Both the position numbers and the translations under genes were made by a program. Below the pieces are notes generated by a model that worked only from the letters and a program-made list of their open reading frames with translations, was not told the DNA's origin and ran no database searches. Below are positions 5,419 through 5,904 of a DNA stretch of 5,904 bases, one piece after another (the first letter of the stretch is position 1; each line of letters starts with the position of its first letter). The stretch is taken from NCBI GenBank assembly GCA_023386495.1, contig JAEWJS010000173.1, positions 1 to 5,904 of the forward strand. The letters are read 5' to 3'. Origin of the DNA: Bacillota bacterium (lineage in GTDB: Bacteria > Bacillota > Bacilli > Paenibacillales > Paenibacillaceae).

Positions 5419-5431
5419 TCGCAATTTGCGA
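5419..5431. promoter_or_regulatory. Perfect 13-bp palindrome upstream of sucC (candidate operator)
   Basis: TCGCAA-T-TTGCGA is a perfect palindrome with one central base, located about 65 bp upstream of the sucC -10 candidate and about 75 bp upstream of the divergent promoter. It could serve either gene. It has no T-tract, so it is not a terminator. It does not match the CcpA cre consensus I know. Confidence 0.35.
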
Positions 5432-5495
5432 TGAAACTCATATCAAATAGTTGTCGGTATTTCTGTCAAAAAGGCAGGAAAGGTTACGCGAAACG

Positions 5496-5504
5496 TGCTA
5501 CAAT
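5496..5504 (+). promoter_or_regulatory. Candidate extended -10 promoter of sucC
   Basis: TGCTACAAT (5496-5504) is an extended -10 element (TGn plus TACAAT, 5 of 6 consensus). No good -35 lies 16-18 nt upstream, as is often so for extended -10 promoters. A start near 5511 gives a leader of about 50 nt ending in the AGGAGG ribosome site. Confidence 0.5.
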
Positions 5505-5559
5505 AGGAAATGTTTGTGTACATAACGAGACTGAAGCTGCGGATAGGAGGATTTTCGTT

Positions 5560-5904
5560 ATGAATATCCATGAGTATCAAGGCAAAGAGGTCCTGAAGCA
5601 ATACGGGGTCGCGGTACCGGAAGGCAAGGTGGCGTTCACGGTTGACGAGGCTGTAGAAGCTGCGCAATCGCTGGGTACGCAGGTCGTTGTCGTGAAGGCG
5701 CAGATCCATGCTGGCGGACGCGGCAAGGCAGGCGGCGTTAAGGTCGCCAAAAATTTGGACGAGGTTCGTCAGTATGCCAGCGAAATTCTTGGCAAGGTTC
5801 TCGTCACGCATCAGACCGGCCCGGAGGGCAAGGAAGTGAAGCGCCTCTTGATCGAGCAAGGCTGCGACATCAAGAAGGAATACTATGTGGGCGTAGTCGT
5901 AGAC
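5560..5904 (+). CDS. sucC: Succinyl-CoA synthetase (ADP-forming) beta subunit, 3' end outside window
   Basis: The first 115 residues are present. MNIHEYQGKEVLKQYGV is the standard start of SucC, and VVVVKAQIHAGGRGKAGGVK (42-61) is the ATP-grasp nucleotide-binding region, with K46 and G53-RGKAGG matching the E. coli protein. LVTHQTGPEGKEV and IKKEYYVGVVVD continue the family pattern. With SucD it makes ATP (or GTP) from succinyl-CoA in the TCA cycle, in the cytosol. The full protein is normally about 385-390 residues, so roughly 30% is seen. The start is fixed by AGGAGG at 5545-5550, 9 nt upstream. sucD would be expected next, as in Bacillus, but lies outside. It is divergent from the metallopeptidase gene. 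Confidence 0.97.
   Translation, partial: MNIHEYQGKEVLKQYGVAVPEGKVAFTVDEAVEAAQSLGTQVVVVKAQIHAGGRGKAGGVKVAKNLDEVRQYASEILGKVLVTHQTGPEGKEVKRLLIEQGCDIKKEYYVGVVVD

Noticed and set aside
5443..5859. Minus-strand frame of 138 codons opposite sucC
   Set aside because: It is antisense to the unmistakable start of sucC and covers its promoter; no motif is seen.

Overview
The window looks like chromosomal DNA of a GC-rich Paenibacillaceae-type member of the Bacillota (Paenibacillus or Cohnella-like). The reasons are strong AGGAGG-type ribosome binding sites, an exported protein with three S-layer homology (SLH) repeats, intrinsic terminators, and a gene order matching the Bacillus/Paenibacillus block rnhB - ylqG - ylqH - ... 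- sucC - sucD. Codon use is similar throughout and I see no insertion sequence, phage gene, tRNA, rRNA or CRISPR array.

Layout. (1) Positions 1-1851 (+) hold three tightly packed, overlapping genes. First is the 3' part of a large Ala/Gln/Gly-rich protein with a FliK-like C-terminal region. It overlaps by 4 nt a 107-aa homologue of the FlhB/YscU cytoplasmic C-terminal domain, which overlaps by 17 nt a YraN (UPF0102) protein. A hairpin terminator (1903-1951) ends this operon. (2) Positions 1852-2341 are mainly non-coding. They hold that terminator, an array of four 24-bp repeats arranged as a large inverted repeat (1974-2165), a short imperfect duplication (2221-2274) and a weak hairpin after yifB. 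A doubtful 83-codon minus-strand ORF made of the repeat DNA lies across it. (3) Positions 2342-3910 (-) encode a YifB/ComM-type AAA+ ATPase. (4) Positions 3972-5255 (-) encode an exported SLH-anchored zinc metallopeptidase of the anthrax lethal factor/Pro-Pro endopeptidase type (M34-like). (5) Positions 5256-5559 are a divergent intergenic region with a candidate promoter for each flanking gene and two perfect short dyads. (6) sucC starts at 5560 (+) and runs off the window.

How the genes relate. The FliK-like and FlhB-C-like pair resembles the two partners of the flagellar export-specificity switch, but here they sit outside any visible flagellar locus. YraN (nuclease-like fold) and YifB/ComM (branch-migration ATPase in transformation) may both act on DNA, but they are convergent and separated by the repeat array. 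The metallopeptidase is a cell-envelope enzyme with no visible substrate gene beside it. sucC is the TCA-cycle gene that normally closes this block.

The points most worth a second look are the lethal-factor-like SLH metallopeptidase, the yifB leader in which a terminator hairpin buries the ribosome binding site downstream of a good promoter, the orphan FliK/FlhB-C pair, and the symmetrical repeat array.
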